DNA from: Paenibacillus vietnamensis
GTDB lineage: Bacteria > Bacillota > Bacilli > Paenibacillales > Paenibacillaceae
Direction: 5' to 3'
NCBI RefSeq assembly: GCF_020169515.1
Contig: NZ_JAHMHW010000020.1
Span: 24,973-88,972, forward strand
Length of the DNA: 64,000 nucleotides
Shown: positions 1 through 8,431 of the stretch, in pieces
How positions within the stretch are numbered: position 1 is the stretch's first letter
How the letters are laid out: each line of letters starts with the position of its first letter
Notes under the pieces: model-generated
What the model was told of the DNA's origin: nothing
Database searches by the model: none
The model's input: only the letters and a program-made list of their open reading frames with translations
Made by a program: the position numbers and the translations under genes

Positions 1-101
1 GAACCTCTCGTCGATGAATTGACGAGCTTCTCAAATCATCGGGACTCGCAACCTCGTCCCTCCTTGAAGGCCAGTTCCTGGCCTGATTGAAATGGTCTTT
101 G
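1..101 (-). mobile_element. Right end and putative guide-RNA region of the IS200/IS605 element
   Basis: This stretch follows the tnpB stop codon on the minus strand, where IS200/IS605 elements carry the right end and the 3' part of the TnpB guide (omega) RNA. A hairpin with arms CTCGTC (7-12) and GACGAG (21-26) and an 8-nt loop is the kind of subterminal structure that TnpA recognises. The outer border cannot be fixed because the window begins here. The role is inferred from position and structure; the exact RNA 5' end was not determined. Confidence 0.5.
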
Positions 102-920
102 CTACGATATGTCTTGCAAAGCTAGTTTTAATATGTTGGTGGCTGCATTTTCATCTCGATCTGCATCGTATCCGCAAGAACATTGATGAACACGTACAGC
201 GAGTGATTTTTTGACGATTTCGCCACAATTCGAGCAGCGTTGCGAGGTGCGGTATGGATTCACTTGAACAACCTGACGACCGGCGCTTTCAGCCTTGTAC
301 GTCACGAATTGAACCAGCCCATTCCATCCGATCCGCTCTCCGTCTGATGTGACCGCAAGCCTCAAGATGCCAAGATCAATGCCGATCTGTTTTTCTGACG
401 CGGGAAGAGGGACGTTCTCGACTTCACAAGAAAAGCAGGCGTAATAGTTGCCGTTCTTGACCATGATCGTACAGGTCTTGATGTTGCCTTGCGGCTGTCG
501 ATGAAGTCGGATTCGCACATCGCCGATCTTGGAAAGGCGAAGATGCTTTCCCTCTATGGTAAACCCGCTTTGCGGGTAAGTAATGGAGTTATACCGACTT
601 TCCGGCTTGAATCTCGGGAAGCCTGCTTTTTCGCCAGTTTTGACGCGTCGAAAAAAGGCCTGGTACGCCTTATCCAGCCGTTCCACCACATTTTGATGAA
701 CCTGGGAGTGAACGTTTTTAAGTTCGGGTATGTACTTTTTTCTCTCTGGCAACGTTGCTTTTTGTTCGTAATAGGTCAAGCTTTGACCTGTTTGCTTGTA
801 GGCATCGATTCGTTCGGCGAGCAAGCGATTGTAGAGGAAACGGCAGCGTTCCAGCGCAAAATGAATGTTCTCTTGCTCTTCTTTGGTCGGATATAATCGA
901 AATTTATAGGTTCTCTGCAC
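102..920 (-). CDS. tnpB: IS200/IS605 TnpB-family protein, internally deleted (no RuvC-II)
   Basis: TnpB is the RNA-guided nuclease of IS200/IS605 elements and usually has about 370-400 residues; this one has 272. The N-terminal half looks complete (residues 1-175, including the KAGFPRFK motif near 98-105). The RuvC-I aspartate is present in IGIDLG (D182), the zinc finger has C229, C232, C247 and C249, and the RuvC-III DRD motif lies at 254-256. The stretch between SDGERI (192-197) and GWNGLVQF (198-205) should hold about 100 residues including the RuvC-II glutamate (the EDL motif), and it is absent. The reading frame stays open across the joint. At the junction the DNA reads ATCCGATCCG (326-335), a 5-bp tandem repeat. 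The start overlaps the end of tnpA by 17 bp. The protein should be nuclease-dead, although RNA and DNA binding could survive. Confidence 0.9.
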   Translation of the reverse strand: MQRTYKFRLYPTKEEQENIHFALERCRFLYNRLLAERIDAYKQTGQSLTYYEQKATLPERKKYIPELKNVHSQVHQNVVERLDKAYQAFFRRVKTGEKAGFPRFKPESRYNSITYPQSGFTIEGKHLRLSKIGDVRIRLHRQPQGNIKTCTIMVKNGNYYACFSCEVENVPLPASEKQIGIDLGILRLAVTSDGERIGWNGLVQFVTYKAESAGRQVVQVNPYRTSQRCSNCGEIVKKSLAVRVHQCSCGYDADRDENAATNILKLALQDIS

Positions 921-1332
921 CAGTCGTCTCCTTTTTTTGTTTTTCGATGTACTGCTTTATCGCTTGTTCGGAGATCGAACCAATGGTTTCAATGAAAAAG
1001 CTGCTGTTCCAGAGATGCCCGCCCGATAATCTTGTTTTCAAGTAAGGGAACTTCTGAAACAGTTTTCTTGCAGAGATACCTTTTAACATTTTAACGATGT
1101 AGGATGGTGCTATTTTTGGATGTGCGGACGCGAAAACATGAATATGGTCCTTTTCGCCCACCTCCATCATAACCACTTCAAATTCTTTTTCTTGAGCAAT
1201 TTCCTGGAATAGTTCTTTCAGATAGGCTTCGATTTCTGCTGAAAGTACCGATTGGCGATACTTAACGGACCAAACGATGTGATAATTGACGTTATAAACA
1301 CATGTTCTTGCGTGCTTTATATTTTTTGTCAT
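904..1332 (-). CDS. tnpA: IS200-type Y1 transposase TnpA
   Basis: This is a single-strand DNA transposase of the Y1 HUH family, 142 residues, close to the usual IS200/IS605 TnpA length. The HUH motif is HIH at residues 63-65, and the catalytic tyrosine is most likely Y128 in the IKQYIEKQ helix. It looks intact. No good Shine-Dalgarno sequence precedes the ATG at 1332, in line with the low expression usual for this family. It is transcribed first and overlaps tnpB by 17 bp. The left end must lie within 1333-1588, a gene-free stretch in which I could not place the terminus. The element is more AT-rich than most of the window. Confidence 0.93.
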   Translation of the reverse strand: MTKNIKHARTCVYNVNYHIVWSVKYRQSVLSAEIEAYLKELFQEIAQEKEFEVVMMEVGEKDHIHVFASAHPKIAPSYIVKMLKGISARKLFQKFPYLKTRLSGGHLWNSSFFIETIGSISEQAIKQYIEKQKKETTGAENL

Positions 1333-1588
1333 ACGTATAGTCTACTAAAAATCAGTTATTATTCAAGTAAGCTCCATTGTTATGAGTTACAGATGGTGTA
1401 TGTTTTCCCTGCATCCCCGTAAGCGGGATGATCGATTCCGGTATTGCATCGCGTATTGAACAACTTATCCTATCTTATTTTCGAACAAACCGGTTCCGCC
1501 TCTACAATCCCCGGCTCATACGCATAGAGCGCCGGCTTAAAGAACAATCTAGACGGTGTACTTCCATGAAGAGGAAAGGAGACTGCAT

Positions 1589-1732
1589 ATGAAAAAAGAT
1601 TTTCGCCTTGCCGAGCTTAACGGGCAGCCGGACGCGCTTGACGCGATCCGCAGGCTGGAGGAGCAATTGACCGAGCAGTACGGCTCGGAAGTTGCCTTGG
1701 TCGCTTACTCGGAAGATAAGGAAGAGAATTAG
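1589..1732 (+). CDS. Small hypothetical protein, 47 aa
   Basis: This short ORF starts at an ATG behind a clear ribosome binding site (GAGGAAAGGAG, 1571-1581). It encodes a charged 47-residue protein with many Glu and Asp residues, no membrane segment and an acidic tail ending EDKEEN. Residues 16-31 look like an amphipathic helix. The stop codon overlaps the end of the convergent cyclotransferase gene by 4 bp. I do not recognise the family. The ribosome binding site and the tight packing are the main evidence that it is real. Confidence 0.6.
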   Translation: MKKDFRLAELNGQPDALDAIRRLEEQLTEQYGSEVALVAYSEDKEEN

Positions 1733-2142
1733 GCGCCGCTGCCGTTGCCTTTACCTTTGCCGTAATCCGGCCAATAGCCGCCCGGGATAGCCGGACATCC
1801 CCTGTCACCGGCCCATACGTAAACCCATCCCGCCCTGTTGGCCGCTGCGGCGTCCCTCACCCAAACGCGCTCGTAATCGTTGCTCTCCTCGATCCCTCCG
1901 AACTCTTCGAGCTCATCCATGGCGGCAAGCGTCTCTCTATCGACGGCGATCCATAGTCCGCGTATAATACAATTGCGTTCCCGGGAAACCGGATCGCGAA
2001 CGGCCGCGGGATACTCGCCGCAGTCGACCAGCCTGCCGGCTATTTGGCCCGGCGGGCCCGCTTCCATTCGGCCGGACACCACATGGTGGTTGCATTCTCC
2101 GGGAAGCAGCGTGCCGTATATAAAAACCCATATCGGTTTCAT
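1729..2142 (-). CDS. Gamma-glutamylcyclotransferase (AIG2/GGCT-fold) family protein
   Basis: The protein has the small beta-barrel GGCT/AIG2 fold, shown by the N-terminal FIYGTLLPGE motif that forms the substrate loop. A conserved acidic stretch (DELEEF, about residues 74-79 from the ATG) should hold the catalytic glutamate, and a YV-W-G strand lies near the C-terminus. Family members cleave gamma-glutamyl amines or glutathione-derived peptides to 5-oxoproline; the exact substrate is unknown here. I chose the ATG at 2142 because AAAGGA lies about 10 bp upstream; a TTG at 2148 is the alternative. The tail is rich in Gly and Lys. It is divergent from the AraC gene that follows. Confidence 0.8.
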   Translation of the reverse strand: MKPIWVFIYGTLLPGECNHHVVSGRMEAGPPGQIAGRLVDCGEYPAAVRDPVSRERNCIIRGLWIAVDRETLAAMDELEEFGGIEESNDYERVWVRDAAAANRAGWVYVWAGDRGCPAIPGGYWPDYGKGKGNGSGA

Positions 2143-2213
2143 GAGCAAACCGTCCTTTCTTATTATCTATACAGATACAACCCGCACTTTCTGCGAAGGG
2201 AGCAATTCAACGC

Positions 2214-3098
2214 ATGGTTACGCAGCATCCTTACGGCGTATACGGCTACCGCTTTCAGGATCCTCCCGAGCTTCCCATCTTCCAGCTGTTCGCGACGGGC
2301 TATCAGAGGGAGACGAAGCCCGATTATTACTGGGACGGGATGAAACGGATCGACGGTCCTTTATATCTTGTGCAGTATACCGTATCCGGCCAAGGCCGCT
2401 TCCGGAACGGGCCGAACGTGCACGACATGCGTGCCGGCAGGGCGTTTCTCGCGGAAATACCCGGAGACCACCATTATTGCCTGCCGGAAGAAAGCGATCA
2501 CTGGACCTTCTATTTCGCGTTGTTCCGGAAGCGGCATCTGGAGCGGCTGTGGGGCGAGCTGATCGGGGCCGTCGGCGACACCCCGTTCCTGGAGCCCGCC
2601 GGCGGCGCCGTGCTGTGCCTGCAGCGCTTATTTCTGGAGGCCAGATCAAACCGGATTCACAACAGCTATCAAGCTTCGTCGATGATCTATCAGCTTATGA
2701 TGGAATTGATGGCTGCGGGGACAGCGCCGCAGCAGGAGCGCGCGAACTGGCCGCAGCCGGTCAGGCAGGCCGCCGCATTTATGGAAGCGGAATACGGCCG
2801 TATTCAAAGCCTGGACGACATTGCGGGCTCCGTATCGTTGTCCAAATATTATTTTACAAGAATGTTTACGGCGGCGACAGGACTCTCTCCGATGGATTAT
2901 GTGACAAAGCTCCGGATCGAAAAAGCGGCGGAGCTGCTTCGGTTTACGACGTTGTCCGTCGAGGAGATCGCCGCCAGGGTCGGATACGCGAGCGGAAGCT
3001 ATTTCAGCAAGGTGTTCCGCGCCAGGGTAGGCTTCCCTCCCGGCGACTTCCGGCTGGCAAAGGGGCTGCCCTCGATCGAACGGCTGCATATCGATTAA
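2214..3098 (+). CDS. AraC family transcriptional regulator (alpha-galactosidase locus)
   Basis: The protein has 294 residues, with an N-terminal cupin-like sensing domain (about 35-110) and a C-terminal AraC double helix-turn-helix (about 187-285). The first HTH includes SLDDIAGSVSLSKYYF and the second includes VEEIAARVGYASGSYFSKVF, the most conserved AraC signature. The start is the ATG at 2214 with GGGAG about 11 bp upstream. It lies 122 bp upstream of the GH27 gene in the same direction, so it probably activates that gene in response to a galactoside. The ligand is inferred from context only. Confidence 0.9.
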   Translation: MVTQHPYGVYGYRFQDPPELPIFQLFATGYQRETKPDYYWDGMKRIDGPLYLVQYTVSGQGRFRNGPNVHDMRAGRAFLAEIPGDHHYCLPEESDHWTFYFALFRKRHLERLWGELIGAVGDTPFLEPAGGAVLCLQRLFLEARSNRIHNSYQASSMIYQLMMELMAAGTAPQQERANWPQPVRQAAAFMEAEYGRIQSLDDIAGSVSLSKYYFTRMFTAATGLSPMDYVTKLRIEKAAELLRFTTLSVEEIAARVGYASGSYFSKVFRARVGFPPGDFRLAKGLPSIERLHID

Positions 3099-3220
3099 CG
3101 TTAGTGGAAATGAGCAATATTTTACATGTATTCGCAACATATTGTGCTAGTCATACGGTCCCTTCCCGTTTTACGATAATTGCAGAAGAGCAATATAAAG
3201 ATGAGAGAGGACGAAATCGA

Positions 3221-4510
3221 ATGACTAACGTGAAGAAGCATCACCAGTATGCGGCAACACCTCCGCTCGGCTGGAACAGCTGGGACTGCTACGGCGCCGC
3301 CGTAAGGGAGGAAGAAGTCCGAGGCAACGCGGAGTATATGGCCGAGCATTTGAAGAAATTCGGCTGGGATTATGTCGTTGTCGACATCCAGTGGTACGAG
3401 CCAGGCGCCCGTTCCTCGCAATACCGGCCGTTCGTTCCTCTTGAGATGGACGAATACTCGCGCCTGATTCCCGACGCCGGCCGGTTCCCGTCCGCCGCAG
3501 GAGGGCAAGGCTTTAAGCCGCTTGCCGATTACGTGCACAGTCTTGGGCTGAAGTTCGGCATTCATATTATGAGGGGAATTCCGCGCCAGGCCGTCCACGC
3601 CGATACCAAAATCGCCGGAACCGACGCAACGGCGCGCTCCATCGCCCATACGAATTCCATCTGCCCATGGAATACGGATATGTACGGTGTCGACGCCTCC
3701 AAGGACGGCGCGCAGCAATATTACAACTCTTTGTTCGAGCTGTACGCTTCCTGGGGCGTGGACTTCGTCAAGGTGGACGATATCGCGGCATCGCGGCTGT
3801 ACGGCATTCACTTGCCGGAAATCGAGTTAATCCGCAACGCAATCGAAAGCTGCGGCAGACCGATGGTGCTCAGCCTGTCTCCCGGCCCCGCACCGCTCGA
3901 GCGCGCCGAGGAGCTCGCGGGCCTGGCGAACATGTGGCGGATGACCGACGACTATTGGGACATCTGGCATCTGCTGCACGGCATGTTCGAGCGCTGCGAA
4001 AAATGGGCTCCTTATGTGACGGAAGGCGCATGGCCGGATTGCGATATGCTGCCGCTCGGTCATATCGGCATCCGCTCGGTCGACGGCGGCGCCAGCGACC
4101 GCTGGACAAGATTTACGCGCGACGAGCAGGTAACGATGATGTCGCTGTGGGCGATTTTCCGTTCGCCGCTCATGTTCGGCGGCGAGCTGCGAGACAATGA
4201 CGAATGGACGCTGTCGCTGCTGACGAATGAAGAGGTGCTGGAGCTGCACCGCAGCGGACGAGGCGCCCGGCAGCTATTCCGCGACGGAGAGCGCATCGTA
4301 TGGACGTCAAACGGCGAAGACGGCGCCCTGTACGTCGCCTTGTTCAATGCCGGCGAAGCGGAGGATACGGTCGCCGTTTCTTTGGAGCAGCTGGGACTAA
4401 GCACCGTTCCTCAGGCACGCGATCTCTGGAAGCGCGAGGATCTCGGCCTGCTGGACGGGCTATCCTTCACGCTTGCACCGCACAGCTCCGTTCTTCTTAA
4501 ATTGACTTAG
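3221..4510 (+). CDS. GH27-type alpha-galactosidase
   Basis: The protein has 429 residues and no signal peptide, so it is probably cytoplasmic. The family opening motif PPLGWNSWDCYG is at residues 14-25. DIQWYEP (55-61) is the usual substrate-binding strand. The nucleophile is expected at D186/D187 in FVKVDD and the acid/base at D243/D244 in MTDDYWD. A C-terminal beta-sandwich completes the fold. It should hydrolyse terminal alpha-linked galactose, though related GH27 subgroups also take beta-L-arabinopyranosides. The ATG at 3221 was chosen because AGAGG lies 10 bp upstream; the open frame extends further left, but that part overlaps the AraC gene in another frame. An intrinsic terminator follows. 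Confidence 0.88.
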   Translation: MTNVKKHHQYAATPPLGWNSWDCYGAAVREEEVRGNAEYMAEHLKKFGWDYVVVDIQWYEPGARSSQYRPFVPLEMDEYSRLIPDAGRFPSAAGGQGFKPLADYVHSLGLKFGIHIMRGIPRQAVHADTKIAGTDATARSIAHTNSICPWNTDMYGVDASKDGAQQYYNSLFELYASWGVDFVKVDDIAASRLYGIHLPEIELIRNAIESCGRPMVLSLSPGPAPLERAEELAGLANMWRMTDDYWDIWHLLHGMFERCEKWAPYVTEGAWPDCDMLPLGHIGIRSVDGGASDRWTRFTRDEQVTMMSLWAIFRSPLMFGGELRDNDEWTLSLLTNEEVLELHRSGRGARQLFRDGERIVWTSNGEDGALYVALFNAGEAEDTVAVSLEQLGLSTVPQARDLWKREDLGLLDGLSFTLAPHSSVLLKLT

Positions 4511-4541
4511 GCTTCTTCAGCAGAATAAGATTGCACCTTAA

Positions 4542-4591
4542 GCCCCTGTACGGTAACGGCGTTTTGGCCGGATCGGTACAGGGGCATTTTT
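4542..4591 (+). terminator. Rho-independent terminator after the GH27 gene
   Basis: The arms GCCCCTGTAC (4542-4551) and GTACAGGGGC (4576-4585) are perfectly complementary over 10 bp and are followed by ATTTTTGG. The 24-nt loop can pair further. It lies 31 bp after the GH27 stop codon. Confidence 0.85.
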
Positions 4592-4608
4592 GGTCTGGCG
4601 GGAAACAT

Positions 4609-4637
4609 ATGGTAAAGTTAGGTAAGTCATTTACCAT
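4609..4637 (+). promoter_or_regulatory. Perfect 8-bp inverted repeat just upstream of gdhA
   Basis: ATGGTAAA (4609-4616) and TTTACCAT (4630-4637) are exact inverted copies separated by 13 bp, ending only a few bases before the gdhA ribosome binding site. It could be a repressor operator or an mRNA hairpin limiting ribosome access. Which one cannot be told from sequence. Confidence 0.5.
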
Positions 4638-4660
4638 AAGCATGAGGAGGTCGTTCCGTT

Positions 4661-6040
4661 ATGGCCAGTCAAACCGGCTCCATCGTTCAGCAGTCCCTGC
4701 AAGCTCTAATGGGAGATGCGGCTTTTCTTCCTAACTTGCAGGATCAGGCGCGGGAGCAGGCTTTTCTGTCGCTTGCCGCCATTCTTTCCACCCCGAACAA
4801 AGTACATAAAGCGTTTCTGCGCATCACCCTCGACAGCGGCAACGTCGTCCGCATTCCCGCTTACCGTATCCAGCATAACGACACGCTCGGGCCTTACAAA
4901 GGCGGCATCCGCTTCCACGAATCGGTGAACGAGGAGGAGGTGACGAATCTGGCTGCGCTCATGACGCTGAAAAACGCCCTTCACGAGGTGCCCTTCGGCG
5001 GCGGAAAAGGCGGAGTCGTCATCAACCCGCGCACCTATTCAGCGAAAGAGCTGTATCTCATCTGTAAAAAATACGTGCAGTATTTCTCCGACGTGCTAGG
5101 ACCCGACAAAGATATTCCGGCGCCAGACATGGGAACCGGAGAGCGCGAAATGGACTGGATGATGTCCGAATACAAAAGCATTCATCCCGGCCACCCGTAC
5201 CTTGGCAGCTTCACCGGCAAAAGCATTTTGAACGGCGGCTCCCTCGGACGCCGAGAAGCTACGGGCAAAGGCGTGTATTTCACCTTCCGCCATATGCTCC
5301 ATGACTTCTTGAAAGGGCAAAGCGGCTGGCTGTCCGGCAGCACGAATCCATTCGTCCGGACGGCGCTCGCACATGCGGACCGTCCGTTATCGGTCGCCGT
5401 GCAGGGCTTCGGAAATGTCGGTTCCGTAGCTGCATTGGAGGCTTACAAATGCACGTATTTGCATAATAAAGTGGTCGCAGTCAGCGACCGCAGCGTTACC
5501 CTCTATAATCCCGACGGGCTGCCGGTGCCGGCCTTAGCCGATTATGCGGCCCGGCATCAGGGCGACCTGCCGGCGACCGAGGCGGCGCTGGCCGAGCTCG
5601 ATCCGAAGGCGCAGCTATTAGGGCGGGAGGATGTGCTTTATTTGGATGTCGACGTGCTTATCCTTGCCGCTTTGGAGGAGCAGGTGCGCAAGGACAACGT
5701 CGGCAGGGTGAAGGCGCGCATTATCGTTGAAGGCGCGAATGCTCCCGTCACCGGCGAGGCGGACGCTGCGCTTGCGGAACGGGGGACGATCGTGATCCCC
5801 GACATTTTGGCCAATGCCGGCGGCGTTATCGTCTCTTATTTCGAGTGGCTGCAGGGCCGGGAAACGCAATTTTTCACCGAGGAGCACATTTACAGCATGC
5901 TGTACGACAAAATGCAAAAAACGCTGAATGCCATTTTGCCCGCCTTCTTCGGAGACCCCCGCCCTCTCCGCCAGCACTGCTACATCCACGCCGTCATGAA
6001 GCTTTCCGCCGCGCTGTACCGGCAGGGTAAGCTTTACTAG
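4661..6040 (+). CDS. gdhA: Glu/Leu/Phe/Val family dehydrogenase (glutamate dehydrogenase)
   Basis: This 459-residue amino acid dehydrogenase oxidatively deaminates glutamate to 2-oxoglutarate, or runs the reverse reaction. The substrate domain has GPYKGGIRFH (about 78-87), the catalytic-lysine loop GGGKGGVVINP (about 111-121) and PAPDMGTGEREMDWM (about 149-163). The Rossmann domain has VAVQGFGNVGS near 246-256, followed by VEGANAP and ANAGGVIVSYFEW. The ATG at 4661 follows AGGAGG at the usual distance. It stands alone between a terminator and the argS leader, and the 8-bp inverted repeat upstream suggests local control. Cofactor preference cannot be read with confidence. Confidence 0.92.
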   Translation: MASQTGSIVQQSLQALMGDAAFLPNLQDQAREQAFLSLAAILSTPNKVHKAFLRITLDSGNVVRIPAYRIQHNDTLGPYKGGIRFHESVNEEEVTNLAALMTLKNALHEVPFGGGKGGVVINPRTYSAKELYLICKKYVQYFSDVLGPDKDIPAPDMGTGEREMDWMMSEYKSIHPGHPYLGSFTGKSILNGGSLGRREATGKGVYFTFRHMLHDFLKGQSGWLSGSTNPFVRTALAHADRPLSVAVQGFGNVGSVAALEAYKCTYLHNKVVAVSDRSVTLYNPDGLPVPALADYAARHQGDLPATEAALAELDPKAQLLGREDVLYLDVDVLILAALEEQVRKDNVGRVKARIIVEGANAPVTGEADAALAERGTIVIPDILANAGGVIVSYFEWLQGRETQFFTEEHIYSMLYDKMQKTLNAILPAFFGDPRPLRQHCYIHAVMKLSAALYRQGKLY

Positions 6041-6062
6041 CAGCAGATCCGGCTGTAGAGAC

Positions 6063-6091
6063 TTGCCAGTACGGCAATATTATGGTATCGT
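6063..6091 (+). promoter_or_regulatory. Candidate promoter of the argS T-box transcript
   Basis: TTGCCA (6063-6068) and TATCGT (6086-6091) are separated by 17 bp. Transcription from here would begin just before the T-box leader. The -10 is a weak match, so this is tentative. Confidence 0.4.
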
Positions 6092-6097
6092 ACGATC

Positions 6098-6355
6098 AAA
6101 TCACATATCATAACGTTTATGAACGGAACAGTACTTCATGGAGAACAGTCTCAGCGAGCCGGGTTGGTGGAAGCCGGTACGTAGCTCATGAAGGAAACGG
6201 GCCCGGGAAACGGTTTGCCGAACGGCTTGAAGCAAGCTAAGCAAACCCGGTCACTGACCGTTATCAGTAATCGAGAGGTTAGACGATTCGTTTGACACTT
6301 AGAGTGGCACCGCGGGAAGCGCCAGCTCCCGTCTCTTATTTGAGACGGGGGCTTT
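6098..6355 (+). ncRNA. T-box riboswitch of argS
   Basis: The leader senses uncharged tRNA and controls argS by antitermination. The conserved T-box core AGAGTGGCACCGCGGG lies at 6301-6316. The terminator that competes with the antiterminator has arms GCTCCCGTCTC (6325-6335) and GAGACGGGGGC (6342-6352), followed by TTTTT. Upstream, a Stem I helix pairs CTTCATG with CATGAAG, flanked by AGTA on the 5' side and GAA on the 3' side, which resembles the loop E next to the specifier. An arginine codon CGG at 6198-6200 is a possible specifier; that assignment is tentative. The gene downstream is arginyl-tRNA synthetase, so tRNA-Arg is the expected ligand. Confidence 0.92.
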
Positions 6356-6400
6356 TTGCGTTCTGCCGTCCATCACCAATCCGAAGGAGAGTGCACCGCC

Positions 6401-8107
6401 ATGCAAACGTACAAAACGCTTATAGCCGGACAAATTTCGCAGCTGATAGACAGCGTGACGGCAGAAGAAATAGCGGGTTGGTTCGAATATCCCCCGAATC
6501 CTGAAATGGGGGATTTGTCGCTGCCATGCTTTAAGCTCAGCAGAACGCTCCGCAAATCGCCTGCGGCCATCGCCGACGACTTTAAGCAGCGCCTCAAGCT
6601 GGATGCCGTCGATAAAATCGATTCGGCTGCCGGCTACCTCAATTTTCACCTGGATAAGGAAGTGTTCGCGGGCGGCGTAATCCGCGACATTCTGGAGCAA
6701 AGGGACCGGTACGGCTCGAAAAATACCGGAGCCGGCAAAACGGTCGTCATCGACTACTCGTCGCCGAACATCGCGAAGCCGTTCCACGTTGCCCACCTCA
6801 GGTCGACGGTGATCGGACACTCGCTGTACCGGATTTTCTCGTTCCAGGGTTATTCCTGCGTCGGCATCAACCATCTGGGCGACTGGGGCACGCAGTTCGG
6901 GAAGCTGATCGTCGCCTACCAAAGCTGGGGCAATCCCGACAGTGTAAATGATGGCGGGATCGACGAACTGCTGCGTCTGTACGTCAAATTCCACGACGAA
7001 GCCGACCGGAATCCTTCGCTCGAGGACGAGGCGCGGGCCTGGTTTGCGAAGATGGAGCAAGGCGATGAAGAGGCTTTACGCCTGTGGAGGTGGTTCGTAG
7101 ACATCAGCTTGAAGGAGTTCATGCGGATTTACGAGCTGCTCGGCGTACGATTCGACTCGTTCGCCGGCGAAAGCTTCTATAACGATAAGATGAGCGCCGT
7201 CGTGGACCAATTGAAAGCCAAAAACCTCCTCGAGGAAGACGAGGGAGCCTGGCTCGTCAGGCTGGACGCCTATGACATGCCGCCCGCCCTCATCCTGAAA
7301 AAAGACGGCAGCTCCCTCTACCATACGCGCGACATTACCGCCGCGCTGTACAGGAAGGAAACGTACGGCTTCGACAAGGCGGTCTACGTGACCGATTATG
7401 CGCAAAACCTCCATTTCCAGCAGTGGTTCAAGGTAGTCGAGCTGCTCGGCTGCGAATGGTCAAGCGAGCTTGCCCATGTTGCATTCGGCCGCGTGAGCAT
7501 GGAAGGAGCGAGCCTTTCCACCCGCAAAGGCAATATCGTCAAGCTGGAAGCGGTTCTGCAGCAATCGATCGCAAAAACAAAAGCGATCATCGAAGCGAGA
7601 AATCCGGAGATGGAAAATGTGGACGAGGTCGCTAGGCAGGTCGGCGTCGGCGCCGTTATTTTCAACGATTTGCACGCGAACCGGATCAAAGACATCGACT
7701 TCTCCTGGGATGAAGCCTTGAACTTCGAAGGGGAAACCGGCCCGTATTTGCAGTACACTCATGCGCGCGCTTCCAGCGTGCTCACAAAAGCAGGCGCGGA
7801 AGCCGCCGCATCGCGGGAAGGGCTGGTCCTGACGCATCTGAATCATGAGGCCGCCTTCTCCCTGCTTAAGGAGCTGTCGATGTTCGGAGAGCATGTCGAG
7901 TGGGCGCTGAACAAGCTGGAGCCGTCCGTCATCAGCCGGTACTTGATCGGACTCGCGCAAGCCTTTAACCGCTTTTACCATCATTGCCCTATCCTTGTTC
8001 AGGATGAGCAAGCCCGCGAAGCCCGGCTCGCACTGGTGAGCGTCACACAGACGGTTCTGCGCAGCGGTATGCATCTGATCGGGCTGGAATCCCCTGAGAA
8101 AATGTAG
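6401..8107 (+). CDS. argS: Arginyl-tRNA synthetase
   Basis: This is a class I aminoacyl-tRNA synthetase of 568 residues that charges tRNA-Arg with arginine in the cytoplasm. The HIGH-type ATP motif appears as HVAH at 129-132, after SSPNIAKPF. The KMSKS-equivalent loop is LSTRKGN. The C-terminal DALR anticodon domain is complete. I chose the ATG at 6401 because AAGGAGA lies 10 bp upstream; the open frame runs 15 codons further left, but into the T-box terminator. Expression should be induced by arginine limitation through the T-box. No terminator was seen after it. Confidence 0.96.
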   Translation: MQTYKTLIAGQISQLIDSVTAEEIAGWFEYPPNPEMGDLSLPCFKLSRTLRKSPAAIADDFKQRLKLDAVDKIDSAAGYLNFHLDKEVFAGGVIRDILEQRDRYGSKNTGAGKTVVIDYSSPNIAKPFHVAHLRSTVIGHSLYRIFSFQGYSCVGINHLGDWGTQFGKLIVAYQSWGNPDSVNDGGIDELLRLYVKFHDEADRNPSLEDEARAWFAKMEQGDEEALRLWRWFVDISLKEFMRIYELLGVRFDSFAGESFYNDKMSAVVDQLKAKNLLEEDEGAWLVRLDAYDMPPALILKKDGSSLYHTRDITAALYRKETYGFDKAVYVTDYAQNLHFQQWFKVVELLGCEWSSELAHVAFGRVSMEGASLSTRKGNIVKLEAVLQQSIAKTKAIIEARNPEMENVDEVARQVGVGAVIFNDLHANRIKDIDFSWDEALNFEGETGPYLQYTHARASSVLTKAGAEAAASREGLVLTHLNHEAAFSLLKELSMFGEHVEWALNKLEPSVISRYLIGLAQAFNRFYHHCPILVQDEQAREARLALVSVTQTVLRSGMHLIGLESPEKM

Positions 8108-8195
8108 CGGAGTGCGAGTACCCCCCTTCTGCTGTGCCTGTGCCTGACCCGTTCGTCCGATTCGGTTGAGTTACGCGGACTTGCTAAGCAGCCTG

Positions 8196-8316
8196 CCGGA
8201 CTCGCGATCCGTTATTTGCTCCATTTGGCTCAAAATAAGGCAAAACCGGACTGCAGATCCGTTACTTGCTCCAAATCGGCCTGATTTAGAAGGCTTAAGC
8301 AGCAAATAACGGATCC
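8196..8316 (+). repeat. Intergenic repeat cluster A, 50-bp period
   Basis: Two direct units begin with CCGGACT at 8196 and 8246, exactly 50 bp apart, and each contains GATCCGTTAYTTGCTCC. A third copy in inverse orientation (AGCAAATAACGGATCC) lies at 8301-8316. The inverse copy can pair with either direct unit. The gene-free region 8108-8431 holds nothing else I can identify. The core matches clusters at 14694 and 63416. Confidence 0.75.
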
Positions 8317-8431
8317 CAGGTCACAAAATCACGTAAAACACATTAAATTTGTAAAAATTACAGTTCCACGGCCATTGAAAATTCATCCGGCTGTGCCTGT
8401 CCAGCCTCCCGTTACCGGCCGAACACCATCA

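Noticed and set aside
1880..3220. A possible 447-codon N-terminal extension of the GH27 protein
   Set aside because: The extension overlaps the AraC gene and the cyclotransferase gene in other frames, and the family motif begins right after the ATG at 3221, which has its own ribosome binding site.
8196..8316. A possible CRISPR array
   Set aside because: There are only two direct copies and an inverse copy, the units diverge, and no cas genes are present.
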